Shown in pieces: positions 31,691 through 42,639 of a stretch of 64,000 nucleotides of DNA. Numbering within the stretch: position 1 is the stretch's first letter; every line of letters starts with the position of its first letter. The notes under the pieces are model-generated. The model ran no database searches and had not been told where the DNA came from. It saw nothing but the letters and a program-made list of their open reading frames with translations. The translations under genes and the position numbers were made by a program. This stretch comes from Megaustenia siamemsis (taxonomy: Eukaryota; Mollusca; Gastropoda; Stylommatophora; Ariophantidae), in NCBI GenBank assembly GCA_032433765.1, contig JAVIAB010000059.1, positions 57,274,603 to 57,338,602 of the forward strand, in the 5' to 3' direction.

Positions 31691-32519
31691 AGGAGTTAAC
31701 AGTTTAGCACACACAAAAAACACCCTATTTATAGAAAATTTGTGTGTATGTAAATTTGTGAATGGATAAACTGACGAAAATATGTTTTTATTTCTTAACA
31801 CCAATATGACGTTTCGCTTTAGAAACCCTTTTGTATAATTGTAAGGAAAATATAATTAAAATATGAAACATAAAACGTGTTGCGTATTCAAGCATTTGTG
31901 AACAAATCATATTTGAAATAAGGAATAAGACTTCTCGCTCAGAAATCTTCGAACTAGTGTAAGCACATATATAAAGCACACACCAACTTGTCTGAGAGTC
32001 CTATTCTTTGTGAAAACATCTTGCTATAAACGAGCACAAAATATAGTTCACATTAATAAGTGTTACTTCACTATTGTATCAACATATAAACATATAACAA
32101 TTTAACTAGAAATTATAAATTAATTCAATAAGCACGTTAATTTGAGTGTTTATTTTAACACTTCCACTGTATATTGTCACCAACAGCATAGCGTTGATGC
32201 GGTAGGGTATGTTATAATTGCACATACATCTGTCGTTTCAGGTCATGAAACACGCTTAAAAGCACACAGTGGAAAGGCCAGGTGAATGGATGTGTCATCT
32301 GGGGTGTGTCGCACGTAAACGCGGGAGTGAGTATTTTGTTTCACCTTCGATCAATACATGTGTTCATTGGTTATAATACTTAACCACCAACCAACCAATC
32401 GTAACGAGTGATGTAGATTGAGCTTTTGTTTATCTGTCTGCTCGTCTGTTCGCCCGTCGGGAGGCAAGTCTCTTTCTGCATTTCACTCGACGCCTAAAGG
32501 ATTGAATAGTCCTCTTTGT
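31691..32519. other. Spacer, nothing recognised
   Basis: About 830 bp of AT-rich, apparently single-copy sequence (within this window) with no convincing frame or RNA gene. Confidence 0.45.
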
Positions 32520-32895
32520 CATCATTATCATCATCAAGTACCATGCCTACTGGCGTATGTGATCATGTCTCTCCACAACTTTCGATATCGTCAGTTATTT
32601 ATCATTTCCGTTGATGACCTTCTGCCAAGCCATTCTCTTAAGCTGTCTGGTATCTTTTCTCTTTACTTCCCTCTATCTCTTCGACCCTCAATTTTCCCAG
32701 TTTTTACAATATATTCCAGCTGTTCCCTTCACATTGCATGTCCAAAAAATGATGATTGTTTCTTTCTAATATTGGATATTCTCTCTTTTTGCTTTGGCCT
32801 CTTTCAGAACGTTTTCATTACTCTTCTTAGCTGTCCATGGTTTTCTCAACATTCTTCAGTAAAACCACATTTCTACAGACTCTCCAGTGATTTCG
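32520..32895 (-). mobile_element. LINE family A1 3' fragment
   Basis: CATCATTATCATCATCAAGT at the left edge, then the reverse complement of the A1 C-terminus up to GTAAAACCACATTTCTACAG. Frames are broken. It abuts a DR1 copy at about 32895. Confidence 0.85.
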
Positions 32896-32904
32896 TCACT
32901 AGTC

Positions 32905-33085
32905 TGAAAGGACGTTAATGGGGGTAGATGCGTTGTGTTGTAGTTTACAGAAAAGCTGTAATATTTGCTTTTTTGGCCCGACACATCCAACTTCATCATG
33001 GGGTCTACGAATAGTGGATTGCCTTTCTTTTTCAACACCACTCACTTGCTCAGACTAGACTGGTTAGTTTGTCTGTAGAGACACG
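32905..33085 (-). repeat. Dispersed repeat DR1, running into a tandem array
   Basis: Matches 17215-17420 on the same strand: GGACGTTAATGGGGGTAGAT, GGCCCGACACATCCAACTTC, then CAGACTAGACTGGTTAG. Where the other copies read GAGGCACC(G)CG-GAGAGGTGGAGC, this copy passes into the 20-bp array. Confidence 0.65.
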
Positions 33086-34080
33086 ACGAAAAGGTTAGAG
33101 GCACGACGCAGAGGTTAGAAGAATGATGAAGAGGTTGGAGGCACGACAATGAGGTGAGAGGCACGACAAAGAAGTTAGAGGCACGACAAAGAGGTTAGAG
33201 GCACGACAAAGAGGTTAGAGGCACGACAAAGAGGTTAGAGGCACGACAAAGAAGTTAGAGGCACGACAAAGAGGTTGGAGGCACAACAAAGAGGTTAGAG
33301 GCACGACAAAGAGGTTAGAGGCACGACAAAGAGGTTAGAGGCACAACAAAGAGGTTAGAGGCACGACAAAGAGGTTAGAGGCACGACAAAGAGGTTAGAG
33401 GCACGACAAAGAGGTTAGAGGCACAACAAAGAGGTTAAAGGCACAACAAAGAGGTTAGAGGCACGACAAAGAGGTTAGAGGCACGACAAAGAGGTTAGAG
33501 GCATGACAAAGAGGTTAGAGGCACGACAAAGAGGTTAGAGGCATGACAAAGAGGTTAGAGGCATGACAAAGAGGTTAGAGGCACGACAAAGAGGTTAGAG
33601 GCATGACAAAGAGGTTGGAGGCACGACGAAGAGGTTAGAGGCACGACAAAGAGGTTAGAGGCACGACAAAGAGGTTAGAGGCACGACAAAGCGGTTAGAG
33701 GCACGACAAAGAGGTTAGCGGCACGACAAAGAGGTTAGAGGCACGACAAAGAGGTTAGAGGCACGACAAAGAGGTTAGAGGCTCGACAAAGAGGTTAGAG
33801 GCACGACAAAGAGGTTAGAGGCACGACAAAGAGGTTAGAGGCATGACAAAGAGGTTAGAGGCACGACAAAGAGGTTAGAGGCATGACAAAGAGGTTAGAG
33901 GCACGACAAAGAGGTTAGAGGTACGACGAAAAGGTTAGAGGCACAACAAAGAGGTTAGAGGCACGACGAAAAGGTTAGAGGTACGACAAAGAGGTTAGAG
34001 GCATGACAAAGAGGTTAGAGGCACGACAAAGAGGTTAGAGGTACGACGAAAAGGTTCGAAGCACGACAAAGAGGTTGGAG
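33085..34080. repeat. 20-bp minisatellite, about 50 copies
   Basis: The unit is GAGGTTAGAGGCACGACAAA, with variants GCATGAC, GCACAAC, GAAAAGG and GTACGAC. It appears to be an expansion of the GAGGCACxxCGAAGAGGTxGAG segment of DR1, the element it adjoins on the left. Confidence 0.96.
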
Positions 34081-34604
34081 ACACTCTCTCTATCATTCTA
34101 CCTCTCCTTCCATCTGTATGTCTCTCTCTCTCTCTCTCTCTCTGTCATTCTACCTGTCCGTCCGTCTGTATGTCTCTCTCTCTCTGTCATTCTACCTGTC
34201 CGTCCGTCTGTATGTCTCTCTCTCTCTGTCATTCTACCTGTCCGTCCGTCTGTATGTCTCCCTCTGTCATTCTACCTGTCCGTCTGTGTGTCTCTCTCTA
34301 GCATTCTTCATGCGCATCCGTCTGTAAGTCTCTCTCTATCATTCTACCTCTCCTTCCATCTGTATGTCTCTCTCTCTCTCTCTCTCTGTCATTCTACCTG
34401 TCGGTCCGTCTGTATGCCTCTCTCTCTCTCTCTCTCTCATTTTACCTGTCGGTCCGTCTGTATGTCTCTCTCCCTCTCTCTCTCTGTCATTCTACCTGTC
34501 GGTCCGTCTGTATGCCTCTCTCTCTCTATCTCATTCTACCTGTCGGTCCGTCTGTATGTCTCTCTCCCTCTCTCTCTCATTCTACCTGTCGGTCCGTCTG
34601 TATG

Positions 34605-34643
<39 letters not shown>

Positions 34644-35456
34644 CTACCTGTCGGTCCGTCTGTATGTCTCTCTCCCTCTCTCTCTCATTCTACCTGTCGG
34701 TCCGTCTGTATGCCTCTCTCTCTCTCTCTCATTCTACCTGTCGGTCCGTCTGTATGTCTCCCTCTGTCATTCTACCTGTCCGTCTGTGTGTCTCTCTCCC
34801 TCTCTCTCTCTGTCATTCTACCTGTCGGTCCGTCTGTATGTCTCCCTCTGTCATTCTACCTGTCCGTCTGTATGTCTCTCTCCCTCTCTCTCTGTCATTC
34901 TACCTGTCGGTCCGTCTGTATGCCTCTCTCTCTCTCATTCTACCTGTCGGTCCGTCTGTATGCCTCTCTCTTTCTCTCATTCTACCTGTCGGTCCGTCTG
35001 TATGCCTCTCTTTCTCTCTCATTCTACCCGTCTGTCCGTCTGTATGTCTCCCTCTGTCATTCTACCTGTCCGTCTGTGTGTCTCTCTCTAGCATTCTTCA
35101 TGCGCATCCGTCTGTAAGTCTCTCTCTATCATTCTACCTCTCCTTCCATCTGTATGTCTCTCTCTCTCTCTCTCTCTCTGTCATTCTACCTGTCGGTCCG
35201 TCTGTATGCCTCTCTCTCTCTCATTCTACCTGTCGGTCCGTCTGTATGCCTCTCTCCCTCTCTCTCTCATTCTACCTGTCGGTCCGTCTGTATGCCTCTC
35301 TCTCTCTCTCTCATTCTACCTGTCGGTCCGTCTGTGTGTCTCTCACTAGCATTCTCCATGCGCATCCGTCTGTAAGTCTCTCTCTATCATTCTACCTCTT
35401 CTTCCATCTGTATGTCTCTCTCTCTCTCTCTCATTCTACCTGTCGGTCCGTCTGTA

Positions 35457-35499
<43 letters not shown>

Positions 35500-36030
35500 C
35501 TACCTGTCGGTCCGTCTGTATGCCTCTCTCTCTCTCTCTCTCATTCTACCTGTCGGTCCGTCTGTATGTCTCTCTCTCTCTCTCTCTCTCTCTCATTCTA
35601 CCTGTCGGTCCGTCTGTATGTCTCTCTCTCTCTCTCATTCTACCTGTCGGTCCGTCTGTATGCCTCTCTCTCTCTCTCTCTCATTCTACCTGTCGGTCCG
35701 TCTGTATGTCTCTCTCTCTATCTCTCATTCTACCTGTCGGTCCGTCTGTATGTCTCTCTCTCTCTCTATCTCTCATTCTACCTGTCGGTCCGTCTGTATG
35801 TCTCTCTCTCTCTCTATCTCTCATTCTACCTGTCGGTCCGTCTGTATGTCTCTCTCTCTCTCTCTCTCTCATTCTACCTGTCGGTCCGTCTGTATGTCTC
35901 TCTCTCTCTATCTCTCATTCTACCTGTCGGTCCGTCTGTATGTCTCTCTCTCTCTCTCTCTATCTCTCATTCTACCTGTCGGTCCGTCTGTATGTCTCTC
36001 TCCCTCTCTCTCTCATTCTACCTGTCTCAA
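34080..36030. repeat. CT-rich minisatellite, unit 40-60 bp, about 1.95 kb
   Basis: The core CATTCTACCTGTCGGTCCGT plus CTGTATG is separated by (CT)n runs of varying length. A variant segment containing CTAGCATTCTTCATGCGCAT followed by CTGTAAGTC recurs three times, near 34300, 35085 and 35345, so there is higher-order structure. Open frames of up to 560 codons (SLSLSFYLSVRLYV-like) are artefacts of the repeat. Confidence 0.95.
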
Positions 36031-36412
36031 ATCATGGCTGATTTGAGCGGATCCAAAACATTTGCTTTAAGAGTATATTATTATTTGTTTCCTTTCCTTT
36101 ACTCATCTGTTCCTAGTTTTTTTTGCTTTAAAGTTTAATAAAAATATCTTATTTTTCGCTGTTTATCCTTTGTTGCCCTGTGAATCTTTTTGCACTACAG
36201 AAGCTGCGATGTTTATGTCTTTCTGTTCGACACAACCAATTTCGTAGCGGTGTGATATGAGACCGGGGTTGCTTTCCCTCTCCGAATCAAAGTAACTTTG
36301 CCATGCTGGATAATCTGTTTTTAGATCCACACACTGAGAATGATTAAGATCGTGGGCAGCACCCGTTTGTTGACCCTGGCACCAATTATCTCCTGTTGTA
36401 CTAAACTAAATA
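36031..36412. other. Spacer, possible degraded DR1
   Basis: 36205-36300 faintly resembles DR1 (GACACAACCAATTTCG, then GGGGTTGCTTTCCCTCTCCG). Otherwise nothing is recognised. Confidence 0.3.
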
Positions 36413-36896
36413 AAATTAGGTTAAATACAATAATGTAAATTCTCAACTCCAATGTTAAGTCAGTCCTATTATATGGCTGTGGAACATGGAGAATAACAAA
36501 AATGACAATCATGAAGATACAGACATTCGCTAATGGATGCTTGCGCATAATAAAAGGATGGAAATGACAGGACAAAATCACTAACATAGAATTATGAAAA
36601 AGTACCCGTCAAATAGCATTGGATAAAGAGATACAGCGAAGAAGATGGCACTTGATAGGACAGAAACCACTGAAGCCAACTTAGAGTATTACACAACAGG
36701 CCCTTTTCGGAATTCCCGTGGAAAAAAGGCAAAGAGGAAGACCAAAATATTCTTGGAGAAGACAGAAAGAAGCAGAGATGAAGATGATGGAGAATACATG
36801 GAATAATTTTAAAAGAATGGCAAGAAACAGAGCGGCTTGGAAAGTGTTTATTGAAGACCGATGCTCCACAGGGAGCTGAAAGGTAGAAGAAAGAAG
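36413..36896 (+). mobile_element. LINE family B 3' fragment
   Basis: 13-bp duplication ACTAAACTAAATA at 36400-36412 and 36897-36909. Starts at the family B segment AAATTAGGTTAAATACAATA and ends GGAGCTGAAAGGTAGAAGAA. The frame is broken. Confidence 0.93.
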
Positions 36897-37193
36897 ACTA
36901 AACTAAATAGACTTCCCGTTCACTAAAAATTAAAACGTCAGCCATATTTGTTTGATTGAATTTGCTCTATAATTGAATAGCAAGAAATATCATTTTCGCT
37001 GACAACTGTTATGATTACGATATGCAGAAACACAACCTCATTAAATATACAATCAATAATATACTAAGCCGAACATCAAACATACGCACAAGCCAGATGG
37101 CATTTACAAGGAAGTAGTTATTCAATAATTGGCACGGCTGTTCGCTATTGATATCTTAGTTATCTTGATTATTTGCTCATTTTATAAAGAATA

Positions 37194-37339
37194 CTTTCTG
37201 GGAAAGTAAAGCGGCACGGGCGTAATACCGACCACATTACCCCAAAAATCATGTGCGGAAGGTGTATACAAATTATGGTCACTAACACCATACCCCCTCC
37301 CCTGTATGTCACTTGGCGTGACGGGGCTCTACATTTTTT
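37194..37339 (+). mobile_element. tRNA-derived SINE, family 1, 5'-truncated
   Basis: Begins in the body (TTTCTGGGAAAGTAAAGCGG) and ends with TGTCACTTGGCGTGACGGGG and a T-run. The tRNA-like head is absent. Confidence 0.85.
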
Positions 37340-37404
37340 CGTGTGTTTTAACCTCACAGCTATTTATTACTGATACTTTCGTTGATTTGCCAGTTTGTGT
37401 CTTT

Positions 37405-37705
37405 CCCGAAAGATAAAATATACATGGTTCTTCTATTACAATGGTAAAATATACATGGCTCTTCTATTACAATGGTAAAATATACATAGTTCTTCTATCA
37501 CAATGGTAAAATATACATAGCTCTTCTATTACAATGATAAAATATACATGGCTCTTCTATTACATAGATAAAATATACATGGCTCTTCTATTACATAGAT
37601 AAAATATACATGGCTCTTCTATTACATAGATAAAATATACATGGCTCTTCTATTACATAGATAAAATGCATATGGTTCTTCTACTATAATAATAAAATAT
37701 ACATT
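37405..37705. repeat. 31-bp minisatellite, left part, about 9 copies
   Basis: The unit is ATAAAATATACATGGCTCTT plus CTATTACATAG. The same unit resumes at 37893-37986 on the far side of DR2. Confidence 0.92.
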
Positions 37706-37892
37706 TTGGCACACACCAAAAGACATAAGTCGAAACCGCACAGAAAGTGAACACAGCCATCTGTTCTCCATCATACGAAATCATCATTCATCGTAAAAAA
37801 TCGGAATATCGAAACACGATCAAAGCAGATGAAACGAACAGCTCACAGTTTGCACAGAGCACTTAACTCGGTAGTTCCTGCAACAAGCCGGA
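37706..37892 (+). repeat. Dispersed repeat DR2, inserted in the 31-bp array
   Basis: About 185 bp shared with 48778-48962: CACACCAAAAGACATAAG, GAAAGTGAACxCAG, ATATCGAAACACGATC, ACAGCTCAC and AGCAAGCCGG. The array unit ATAAAATATACAT flanks it on both sides, consistent with insertion into the array. Confidence 0.75.
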
Positions 37893-37986
37893 AAGATAAA
37901 ATATACATGATTCTTCTATTAAATAGATAAAATATACATGAGTCTTCTATTAAATAGATAAAATATACATGAGTCTTCTATTAAAT
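37893..37986. repeat. 31-bp minisatellite, right part, about 3 copies
   Basis: Units read AAATAGATAAAATATACATG plus AGTCTTCTATT. This is a slightly different variant from the left part. Confidence 0.9.
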
Positions 37987-38247
37987 GGGAGCCGCGATAG
38001 CTCAGTGGTTAGTGAACTGGACTACAAAGGACAAGAGGTAGGGTTCGATCCCAACAGACAGCTTTCGGGTTCACCTAGCCTTAAATGGGTACCGGATTTT
38101 TTTCTGGGAAAGTAAAGTGGCACGGGCGTAATACCGACCACATTACCCCAAAAATCATGTGCTGAAGGTCTGTAAAAATTATGGTCACTAACACCATATT
38201 ACTTATATGCCACTTGGCGTGACGGGGCACTTTACTTTTTTTTTCCC
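37987..38247 (+). mobile_element. tRNA-derived SINE, family 1
   Basis: Complete head-to-tail copy inserted at the end of the 31-bp array: GGGAGCCGCGATAGCTCAG, box B GGTTCGATCCC, GGGTACCGGATTTT, CACTTGGCGTGACGGGG and a T-run. No clear duplication of the target is visible. Confidence 0.9.
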
Positions 38248-38371
38248 TTGCTTTGACAGTGTATACTGATATAGGTTTTGCTGTCCATCTCTTGACATTG
38301 TCAGTACACTTTAGCCTTTGTCTGCCTCTACCTCCTTTACCATGTATTTTCTTGTCCAATACGACTCTCAA
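38248..38371 (-). mobile_element. LINE family C fragment
   Basis: Minus-strand text: GKGGRGRQRLKCTDNVKRWT and AKPISVYTVKARE, the family C C-terminus. Short and decayed. Confidence 0.7.
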
Positions 38372-38879
38372 TGTAAATCTTTCTATGTAAAGCAGGAGAG
38401 AAGGCTAAATGCATTCCATATGCGATGTCTACGCCGTATTCTTGGTATTACCTGGAAGGATAAAGTGACAAACGTGGAGGTCATGACTTGCACAGGCCTC
38501 CCGAATATCTACACGCTGCTCAAACAACGTAGGTTACGCTGGCTTGGCCATGTACACCGTATGAAAGATGGCCGCATACAGAAAGATATACTCTACGGAC
38601 AACTGGCAGATGGTAAAAGAACTAGGGGGCTCCTAAAACTTCGTTTTGTAGACGTGTGTAAACATGACATGAAGACTCTGAACATAAACCCTGCAGCATG
38701 GGAAGACATAGCTGCAGCCCACAATCTCTGAAAACATACTCTAAAGGTCCACCTTAAACAAGAAGACAGATTCATAGAAAAAGAGAATCCACGGCGAAAG
38801 GAGAAAAAAAAAACATTTCTAGGGGCGCTAAAAATTCCATAGTCAACTATGACTGACGGAAGCTACTACTACGATTTTC
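38372..38879 (+). mobile_element. LINE family F 3' fragment
   Basis: Frame 38318-38731 is open for 137 codons; from 38388 it reads QERRLNAFHMRCLRRILGIT, RLRWLGHVHRMKDGRIQKDI and LADGKRTRG. This is the post-polymerase part of a non-LTR ORF2. Nothing upstream of it is preserved. The tail contains ACTGACGGAAGCTACTACTA. Confidence 0.85.
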
Positions 38880-39011
38880 AAAAAAAAACAAAAATAACAA
38901 TCACAAAAATACAGAACTTCATTAATCTGTTCTTGCGCATGCTGTTGAAATGGCCGGAAAAAATCACTAACGTAGAATTATGAGGAAATACCAACCAATT
39001 TATATACTTAC

Positions 39012-39467
39012 TTACTTACTTCTATATACTTTTACATCCTGTAAGGATGACTTAAACTTATTATTAATACATATGTGATCAATTTGATTTTCCGTTCTAT
39101 GATCTGGTGACACCCATGTAGCTTTGTGTATTCTTTTATGTTGGAATATTGTTCCTCCTAGGCTCATTTGATTAAGGGCGCAGAAATTCACAAATATCTC
39201 TCCATTCTCGTTTATATCTCCAATTCCATGTTTTCCCATAATCTCTTCAAAGCCTCTGTTGTCTGATCCTACCTTAGCATTTAGGTCTCCCATCAAGATT
39301 ATAATATCCTTGGCTCGTCTTGCATCCATCTGGCATTGTAGCTGTTTATAAAAATCATCTTTAACTGAGTCATCTTTATCGTTGGTTGGTGCATAGCATT
39401 GTATAATGTGTAATTTTATTTTGTTTTGTAAGTATATAGAGGGGCAGATATAGCTTCTGATCATCAT
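39012..39467 (-). pseudogene. APE-type endonuclease segment of LINE B (inverted)
   Basis: Minus-strand peptide contains KLHIIQCYAPTNDKD, IIILMGDLNAKVGSDN and VSPDHRTENQIDHICIN. GDLNAKVG and the NQIDHI string are typical of the non-LTR retrotransposon endonuclease domain. The N-terminal catalytic region is missing, and the C-terminal SDHHL motif is found instead on the plus strand at 39454. Confidence 0.88.
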
Positions 39468-39477
39468 CTTCTGTTAG

Positions 39478-41652
39478 CCAAACTTAATTAAATTAAAAAG
39501 GTATACTACAACGAATAAGGGCAGAACGTATTTCAATGTAGGGTTTCTTAAAGAACAAGGAATTAAAGATAAATTCGCAGTCACAATATCAAACAAATAC
39601 CAAGTCCTCCAACAACTAGAAAATACTATAAATGTAGAAGATCATTGGAAACAGGTAAAAAATATATGGAAAGAGACATGCGAAGAAACACTGGGGAAAA
39701 GAGAACGCCAGAATAAGGCATGGATGACAGCAGAGACCCTGGATAAAATTAAAGAAAGAAAGAACAAGAAAGCAGACATAAATAAAAGCAAAACAAGAAG
39801 TAATAAAGCCAAGACACAGGAAGCTTACACAGAGGTGAATAAAGAAGTGAGAAGATGCATTAAAAGGGATAAGAGGAAATATATAGATGAATTAGCTAAA
39901 GAGGCAGAAGAAGCAGCAAATAAAGGGAATATGAAAGAACTGTACAACAGCACAAAGAAATTAGGTGGAAAATACAAACAGATCAACGCCTTTATCAAAG
40001 ATAAGAAAGGAAATCTGCTTAGTAATATAAAGGAACAAATGGAGAGATGGAAGGAGCACTTTGAAGAACTTTTGAACAGACCTGGCTCAAATAATCCTCC
40101 AGATATACTACCAGCAGAAGAAGAATTACACGTTAACTGCGGAAAACCAAGCAAAGAAGAAATAATGAAAGCCATCAAACTGTTAAAAGATGGTAAAGCC
40201 ACAGGACCAGATGAAATTCCTTCGGAAGCCATCAAAGCAGATATTATCACCTCTACCAAGATGTTACATAATCTATTGGATAAAATTTGGGAGAGGGAAG
40301 AAATACCTAAAGACTGGAGAGAAGGTTATATGATCAAACTACCAAAGAAAGGAAGTTTACAGGAGTGCACAAATTATAGGGGAATTATGCTACTATCAGT
40401 GCCAGGAAAAATATTAGGCAGAATCATTCTGGAGAGACTAAAAGAGGCTATAGAGAAACACTTGAGAGATGAACAAGCAGGTTTTAGGAAGAACAGATCA
40501 TGTGCTGATCAAATAACTACTCTACGTATAATAGTTGAACAAAGTTTAGAACTAAAATCCCCACTTTATATTGGATTCATAGATTACGAAAAGGCATTTG
40601 ATAGTTTAGACAGAAGAATGCTTTGGAAGTTGCTGAGTCATTATGGAATCCCCATAAAGTTTATTAACCTGATAAAAACAATGTATGAAGGAACAAAATG
40701 TAGTGTGGTGCATGAAGGACAGCTTACAGAAGCATTTGAAATAAGAACAGGAGTAAGGCAAGGATGCCTTCTGTCTCCATTTCTCTTTCTACTGGCCATA
40801 GATTGGATTATGAAAATAACTCAAAACAACAGAAATGGGATCCAGTGGTCACTGACCAAACAACTTGATGATTTAGACTTTGCTGATGACATAGCTCTCC
40901 TATCACACAGCCACCAACAGATGCAAGATAAAATGAGTATATTAGATGAGAGATCACAACAGCTAGGACTAAAGATTAATAGAGATAAGACCAACATTAT
41001 GAGAATTAATGCAGTTGGCAATAACCAAATAAAACTAGGAGAAATACCTCTACTAGACGTACAATCTTATATATATCTGGGCAGTAATATAGATAAAGAG
41101 GGAGGAACAGAAAACGATACCAAAATAAGGATATCAAAAGCAAGAGGAGCTTTCATTGCACTGGGAAACATATGGAAATCCAAAGAAATTAGGCTAAATA
41201 CAAAAATACAAATTTTCAACTCCAATGTTAAGTCGGTTCTATTATATGGCTGTGAAACTTGGAGAATAACAAAATTGACAATCACGAAGGTACAGACTTT
41301 CATTAATGGATGCTTGCGCAGAATAAAGGGATGGAAATGGCAGGACAAAGTCACAAACGTGGAATTATGGAAATGTACCGGTCAAATACCAGTGGATAAA
41401 GAAATACAGCGAAGACGATGGCGATGGATAGGACACACACTACGGAAACCAACTGAGAGTATTACACAACAGGCCCTTTTTTGGAATCCCCAGGGGAAAA
41501 GACAAAGAGGAAGACCAAGGAATTCTTGGAGAAGACAGATTGAAGCAGAGATGAAGATGATGGGGAAGACATGGAATGATCTTAAAAGAATTGCAAAAAA
41601 CAGAACGACTTGGAAAGTGTTTGTTGAAGACCTATGCTCCACTGGGAGCTAA
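39478..41652 (+). CDS. LINE B reverse transcriptase ORF (5'-incomplete)
   Basis: Open from 39478 to the stop at 41652; the first ATG, at 39724, gives 642 residues. Numbering from that ATG: KDGKATGPDEIPSEAI around 155-170; FIDYEKAFDSLDR around 284-296 with the first catalytic Asp; TGVRQGCLLSPFLF around 340-355; FADD active site at about 386-389; then LYGCETW and a terminal [20 protein letters not shown] region. The endonuclease end (GADIASDHHLLLA) lies upstream in another frame, so one frameshift occurs at about 39475-39490. Together with the 5' inversion this prevents a full ORF2 product. It copies RNA to DNA at nicked target sites in intact relatives. Confidence 0.92.
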   Translation, partial: PNLIKLKRYTTTNKGRTYFNVGFLKEQGIKDKFAVTISNKYQVLQQLENTINVEDHWKQVKNIWKETCEETLGKRERQNKAWMTAETLDKIKERKNKKADINKSKTRSNKAKTQEAYTEVNKEVRRCIKRDKRKYIDELAKEAEEAANKGNMKELYNSTKKLGGKYKQINAFIKDKKGNLLSNIKEQMERWKEHFEELLNRPGSNNPPDILPAEEELHVNCGKPSKEEIMKAIKLLKDGKATGPDEIPSEAIKADIITSTKMLHNLLDKIWEREEIPKDWREGYMIKLPKKGSLQECTNYRGIMLLSVPGKILGRIILERLKEAIEKHLRDEQAGFRKNRSCADQITTLRIIVEQSLELKSPLYIGFIDYEKAFDSLDRRMLWKLLSHYGIPIKFINLIKTMYEGTKCSVVHEGQLTEAFEIRTGVRQGCLLSPFLFLLAIDWIMKITQNNRNGIQWSLTKQLDDLDFADDIALLSHSHQQMQDKMSILDERSQQLGLKINRDKTNIMRINAVGNNQIKLGEIPLLDVQSYIYLGSNIDKEGGTENDTKIRISKARGAFIALGNIWKSKEIRLNTKIQIFNSNVKSVLLYGCETWRITKLTITKVQTFINGCLRRIKGWKWQDKVTNVELWKCTGQIPVDKEIQRRRWRWIGHTLRKPTESITQQALFWNPQGKRQRGRPRNSWRRQIEAEMKMMGKTWNDLKRIAKNRTTWKVFVEDLCSTGS

Positions 41653-41959
41653 AAGGTAGAAGAAGAAGACCAACCAATCAAAAATCAGCGGACAAAGAGA
41701 TACAACGGAGACCATGACGCTGGATACGACACACACTGCGGAAGTCAACTGAGAATGAAACAAGGCAGGCCTATTTTTAGAATCCCCAGGGGAAGAGACA
41801 AAGTGGAAGACCATACTATTCTTGGAGAAGACAGAGGTGGAATCAGAGATAAAGTTGATGGGGAAAACATGGAGTGATCTTAAGAGAATTGCAAGAAACA
41901 GAACGGTTTGGAAATTGTTGAAGACCTATGCTCCACGGGGAGCATTAAGAAAGAAAGAG

Positions 41960-42003
<44 letters not shown>

Positions 42004-42063
42004 GAAGATGAAGAGGAAGAAGAAGAAGAGAATATGATTTTTAGTAAGTTAATGTTTATATGT

Positions 42064-42308
42064 TCAATGGTTAGTGAACTGGACTACAAAGGACAAGGGG
42101 TATGGTTCAATCACAACCGACGGCTTCCGGGTTGACCCAGCCTTTAATGGGCACCGGATTTTTTTCTGGGAAAGTAAAGCGGCACGGGCGTAATACCGAC
42201 CACATTACCCCAAAAATCATGTGCCGAAGGTCTGTAAAATATAGGGTCACTAACACCATATTCCCTATACGCCACTTGGCGTGACGGGGTACTTGACTTT
42301 TTTTTTTT
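42064..42308 (+). mobile_element. tRNA-derived SINE, family 1, slightly 5'-truncated
   Basis: Starts at TGGTTAGTGAACTGG and ends ACGCCACTTGGCGTGACGGG with a T-run. TAATGTTTATATGT at about 42050-42063 and TAATGTCTATATGT at about 42309-42322 form a 13/14 duplication. Confidence 0.88.
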
Positions 42309-42639
42309 AATGTCTATATGTGTCTAAACATTCATTTGTTGTTGCTCAATCTCTACTATTCTTGATTCATTTTCATCTGTTTAGAACCTCATTACTCGTT
42401 TTCTTTCTAAATCCACTTGTTAAGTGTTCTACTTTCTGTATTCTTATTGAATGTTTCATATTTTTGTACCATACATGTTAGTCAAGAGGAATGTTCCCTA
42501 AATTCAGTAGAAGCAACGAAAAGAACTGGCGTAGACTTGCCAACCAGTTGATTGTTTCACGCTGCGAGATTTGCTTGGGAGGACATCTGAGCGCTTATGG
42601 GCTGTTGTTCGATGTGCGATGAAGACTTGTAGACTTATC

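Larger units (their letters stand above)
39000..41668 (+). mobile_element. LINE family B, 5'-inverted (twin-primed), nearly intact RT
   Basis: 10-bp target-site duplication ACCAACCAAT at 38990-38999 and 41669-41678. The segment 39021-39427 is inverted and encodes the APE-type endonuclease on the minus strand. The segment 39431-41668 is forward and encodes the end of the endonuclease, the reverse transcriptase and the C-terminus. AGTATATAGA occurs at both breakpoints (as its complement at 39021-39030, and at 39431-39440), so the two parts share a 10-base junction. The tail is AAAAGGTAGAAGAAGAAG. Confidence 0.95.
38880..42010 (+). mobile_element. Older LINE family B copy, split by a younger B copy
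   Basis: The left part 38880-38999 is a decayed version of the family B segment around INGCLRRIKGWKWQDK. The right part 41669-41950 continues exactly where the left stops and ends with CTCCACGGGGAGC and a (GAAA)n tail at 41955-42002. The 2.67 kb between is the younger insertion. Confidence 0.9.

Noticed and set aside
34075..36138. Several long Ser/Leu/Tyr-rich frames up to 560 codons
   Set aside because: CT-rich repeat read in different frames; three frames are open at once, so none is informative.
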